From Burkholderia contaminans (lineage in GTDB: Bacteria > Pseudomonadota > Gammaproteobacteria > Burkholderiales > Burkholderiaceae): a DNA stretch of 64,000 nucleotides. Below the pieces are notes generated by a model. It made no database searches. It was not told the DNA's origin and was given only the letters and a program-made list of their open reading frames with translations. Positions 61,713-64,000 of the stretch are shown here, in pieces. The position numbers and the translations under genes are program-made. The stretch spans positions 930,001 through 994,000 of the forward strand of contig NZ_CP090642.1 in assembly GCF_029633825.1 (NCBI RefSeq), given 5' to 3'. Each line of letters begins with the position of its first letter. Within the stretch, counting starts at the first letter, position 1.

Positions 61713-63973
61713 TGAATTCCCACGACGATATCGACGAAGGCCGCCGGCACTTCATCGTCTCCGGCGCGCTGTTCGTCGCGTTCACGCTCGCGCCGGCCGC
61801 GCGCGCGGCCGCACAGCTCGTGATCGCGGACGAAGGGGCCGCCGTGCACGTGGCAAAAACCACCCAGACGCTCGCCGGCAGCCTGAAGACTAATCCCTTG
61901 CTCGACGCGTGGATCAAGATCGCGCCGGACGGCAAGGTCACCGTATTTACCGGCAAGGTCGAGCTCGGCACCGGCGTGCGCACCGCACTGCTGCAGGTGG
62001 CCGCCGAGGAACTCGACATGACGCCGTCGCTGATCACGTTCCTGACGGCCGACACCGGCGCATCGCCCGACGAGGGGTTGACTGCCGGCAGCCACACGAT
62101 GGCCGACAGCGGTTCCGCGCTGCTGAACGCGGCCGCGCAAGTGCGTGCGCTGCTGGTGGAAGGCGCGGCGAAGCGCTTCGGCGTCGACGCGCGCACGCTG
62201 ACGACCGCCGACGCCGTGATCAAGGCGCCCGACGGCCGCACGATGACCTACGGCGACGCGATCCGCACCGTCGACCTGCATCGCAACGCCGCGCCCACGT
62301 CGCCGCTGAAGAGCCCGGCGACGTTCACGGTGATCGGCACGTCGCTGCCGCGCGTCGACATCCCGAACAAGGTAACGGGCGGCGTCAGCTACGTGCAGGA
62401 CATGCAGTTGCCCGGCATGCTGCACGCACGCGTCGTGATGCCGCCGGTGTACGAAGCGAAGCTGCTGTCGTTCGATGAAGCGGCGATCCTGAAGCTGCCG
62501 GGCGTCGTGCGGATCGTGCGCAACGGCAGCATGCTCGCGGTGGTCGCGCAGGGCGAATGGCAGGCGGTGGTCGCGCAGCGCGCGCTTGCCGCCGCGTGCC
62601 GGTGGTCGCCCGGGCGCACGCTGCCCGATCGCGCCACCGTGCATGCCGACCTGAAGCGGATCTCGACGCAGCGCATCGAGATCGCGAACACGCACACGGC
62701 CACCGCGCCGGCCGCGAAGACGCTCAACGCGACGTTCCTGAAGAACTACCTGCTGCACGGCTCGATCGGGCCGTCGTGTGCGGTCGCACACCTAGAGAAC
62801 GGGACGATGACGGTGTGGACCCATTCGCAAGGCGTCTACCCGCTGCGCGACGCGCTGGCCGAGATGCTGTCGATGCCGAAGGCGATCGTGCGCTGCATTC
62901 ATACCGAAGGGTCCGGCTGCTACGGACACAACGGGGCCGACGACGCAGCCGCGCACGCGGCGCTGATCGCCGCCGCGATGCCCGGCAAGCCGATTCGCGT
63001 GCAGTGGATGCGCGAGCAGGAACACACGTGGGATCACTTCACGCCGGCGATGGTGACCGAGGTCAGCGCATCGCTCGACGCGAACGGCCATATCGTCGAC
63101 TGGAACTATGCGTTGTGGAGCAGTTCGCACAACGAGCGGATCGTCAATGCCGGCCGGCTGCTGCCGGCGCGGATGCTCGAGCCGCCGTTCGTGCCCGCGC
63201 CGTCGACACCGATGCTGCAGCCCGAAGGCGGCGGCGACCGCAACGCGATTCCGCTGTATGCGCTGCCGAACCAGCATATCGTCAACAACTTCTCGCCGAC
63301 GATGCCGCTGCAGACGTCCGCGATGCGCTCGCTCGGCGCACACACCAACGTGTGGGCGATCGAAAGCTTCATGGACGAGCTCGCGCACGCGGCCGGCGTC
63401 GATCCGGTCGAATTCCGGCTGCGTCACATGGAAGACCATCGCGCGCGGCAGGTGATCCAGCTCGCCGCGAAGCACTTCGGCTGGCCGCGGCCGCCGCGCG
63501 CGCGCAACCGCGGCGTCGGCTTCGCATTCGGCAAGTACAAGAACCTGATGGCGTACGTCGCGCTCGCGGTCGAGGTGTCGGTCGTGCCGGAAACCGGCCA
63601 GGTGACGCTCGAGCACGCGGAAGCCGCCGTCGACGCGGGGCAGGTCGTGTCGCCGGACGGGATCCGCAACCAGATCGAGGGCGGCATCCTGCAGGCCGCG
63701 AGCTGGACGCTCTACGAGGCGCTGAAGTACGACACCGAACGGATTCGCAGCTTCGACTGGAGCAGCTACCCGATCCTGCGCTTCTCGGCCGCACCGCAGA
63801 GCGTGAAGGTCCATCTGGTCAATCGCCCGGGCGCGCCGTTCCTCGGCGCGGCCGAGGCGTCGATGGGGCCGACCGCCGGTGCGCTCGCCAACGCGATCTT
63901 CGATGCGACCGGCCAGCGCATGCGCGAAATGCCGTTCGCCGGCGACGCGCTGAGAAAGCGCATCGACGCCTAG
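61712..63973 (+). CDS. molybdopterin-binding subunit of a xanthine dehydrogenase-type oxidoreductase
   Basis: A 753-residue catalytic subunit. A twin-arginine signal is seen (RRHFIVSGALFVAFTLAPAARA), so the complex folds with cofactor and is exported. Family blocks: GTGVRTALLQVAAEEL, TAGSHTMADSGSALLNA, the Mo-site region EGSGCYGHNGADDAAAHAALIA and MRSLGAHTNVWAIESFMDELA, and the catalytic Glu715 in GAAEASMGPTAGA. The protein binds the cytosine dinucleotide form of the cofactor in related enzymes. Substrate is not predictable; nicotinate/isoquinoline- and aldehyde-type enzymes look alike. Last gene of the set in the window. Confidence 0.92.
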   Translation: MNSHDDIDEGRRHFIVSGALFVAFTLAPAARAAAQLVIADEGAAVHVAKTTQTLAGSLKTNPLLDAWIKIAPDGKVTVFTGKVELGTGVRTALLQVAAEELDMTPSLITFLTADTGASPDEGLTAGSHTMADSGSALLNAAAQVRALLVEGAAKRFGVDARTLTTADAVIKAPDGRTMTYGDAIRTVDLHRNAAPTSPLKSPATFTVIGTSLPRVDIPNKVTGGVSYVQDMQLPGMLHARVVMPPVYEAKLLSFDEAAILKLPGVVRIVRNGSMLAVVAQGEWQAVVAQRALAAACRWSPGRTLPDRATVHADLKRISTQRIEIANTHTATAPAAKTLNATFLKNYLLHGSIGPSCAVAHLENGTMTVWTHSQGVYPLRDALAEMLSMPKAIVRCIHTEGSGCYGHNGADDAAAHAALIAAAMPGKPIRVQWMREQEHTWDHFTPAMVTEVSASLDANGHIVDWNYALWSSSHNERIVNAGRLLPARMLEPPFVPAPSTPMLQPEGGGDRNAIPLYALPNQHIVNNFSPTMPLQTSAMRSLGAHTNVWAIESFMDELAHAAGVDPVEFRLRHMEDHRARQVIQLAAKHFGWPRPPRARNRGVGFAFGKYKNLMAYVALAVEVSVVPETGQVTLEHAEAAVDAGQVVSPDGIRNQIEGGILQAASWTLYEALKYDTERIRSFDWSSYPILRFSAAPQSVKVHLVNRPGAPFLGAAEASMGPTAGALANAIFDATGQRMREMPFAGDALRKRIDA

Positions 63974-64000
63974 CGGTTCGATCACACCCGCCACGCGACA

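Noticed and set aside
1..64000. CRISPR arrays, rRNA and phage structural genes
   Set aside because: No repeat-spacer pattern, rRNA-like sequence or capsid, tail or portal motifs were seen anywhere in the window.

Overview
The window is high-GC chromosomal DNA (strong G/C at third codon positions) whose gene families point to a Burkholderia, most likely of the Burkholderia cepacia complex: a DUF3331 protein, DUF1493, a cyanide-insensitive-type bd oxidase, MocR-type regulators, MhpD-like hydratase, DHA2/EmrA/NodT efflux sets and many LysR/AraC regulators. The species call is an inference from gene content; no rRNA or tRNA is present to confirm it.

Layout. 1-4521: end of an unknown gene, a DUF1493 protein, a VOC protein, a bestrophin-like channel and the two bd-oxidase subunits. 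4950-9304: a molybdenum-cofactor operon (fdhD, moeA, moaA, moaE, moaD). 9485-15124: a MocR-type regulator, a DUF4132 protein, an exported protein of unknown role and a TfoX-N protein. 15147-25060: an accessory island bounded on the left by a decayed integrase fragment and on the right by an intact tyrosine recombinase. It holds IS4 debris and, in a strikingly AT-rich stretch, what looks like a complete class II microcin locus: candidate immunity protein, double-glycine-leader precursor, HlyD-type adaptor, peptidase-C39 ABC exporter and TolC-type outer-membrane channel. The precursor is interrupted in this sequence by one extra G in a run of seven.

25362-36610: mixed metabolic and exported proteins (TPR protein, universal stress protein, hydratase, GNAT, a PD-(D/E)XK-like protein, a large exported protein with a DUF3142 partner, LysE exporter with LysR, an alpha/beta hydrolase). 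36781-47164: SDR with AraC, Nudix, MFS plus RidA divergent from a TrmB-like regulator with a clear paired operator, PhzF, aldose epimerase, HD protein, AraC and LysR. 47200-53566: MscS/cNMP channel, DoxX, an ATPase-fused winged-helix regulator, DUF3331 and a Tat-type exported alpha/beta hydrolase. 53652-57795: a divergently arranged tripartite efflux set (DHA2 MFS; EmrA-like adaptor; lipoprotein outer-membrane factor). 57821-59591: a thioredoxin-reductase-like flavoprotein lacking its redox cysteines and a UBP-type zinc finger. 59929-63973: a translationally coupled triheme cytochrome, [2Fe-2S] and molybdopterin subunit set of a periplasm-facing molybdenum hydroxylase.

How genes work together: the cofactor operon on the left could supply the molybdoenzyme on the right, although they are 50 kb apart. 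The island genes form a self-contained export and immunity unit. Several operator-like palindromes are visible and are listed separately from the genes they may control.
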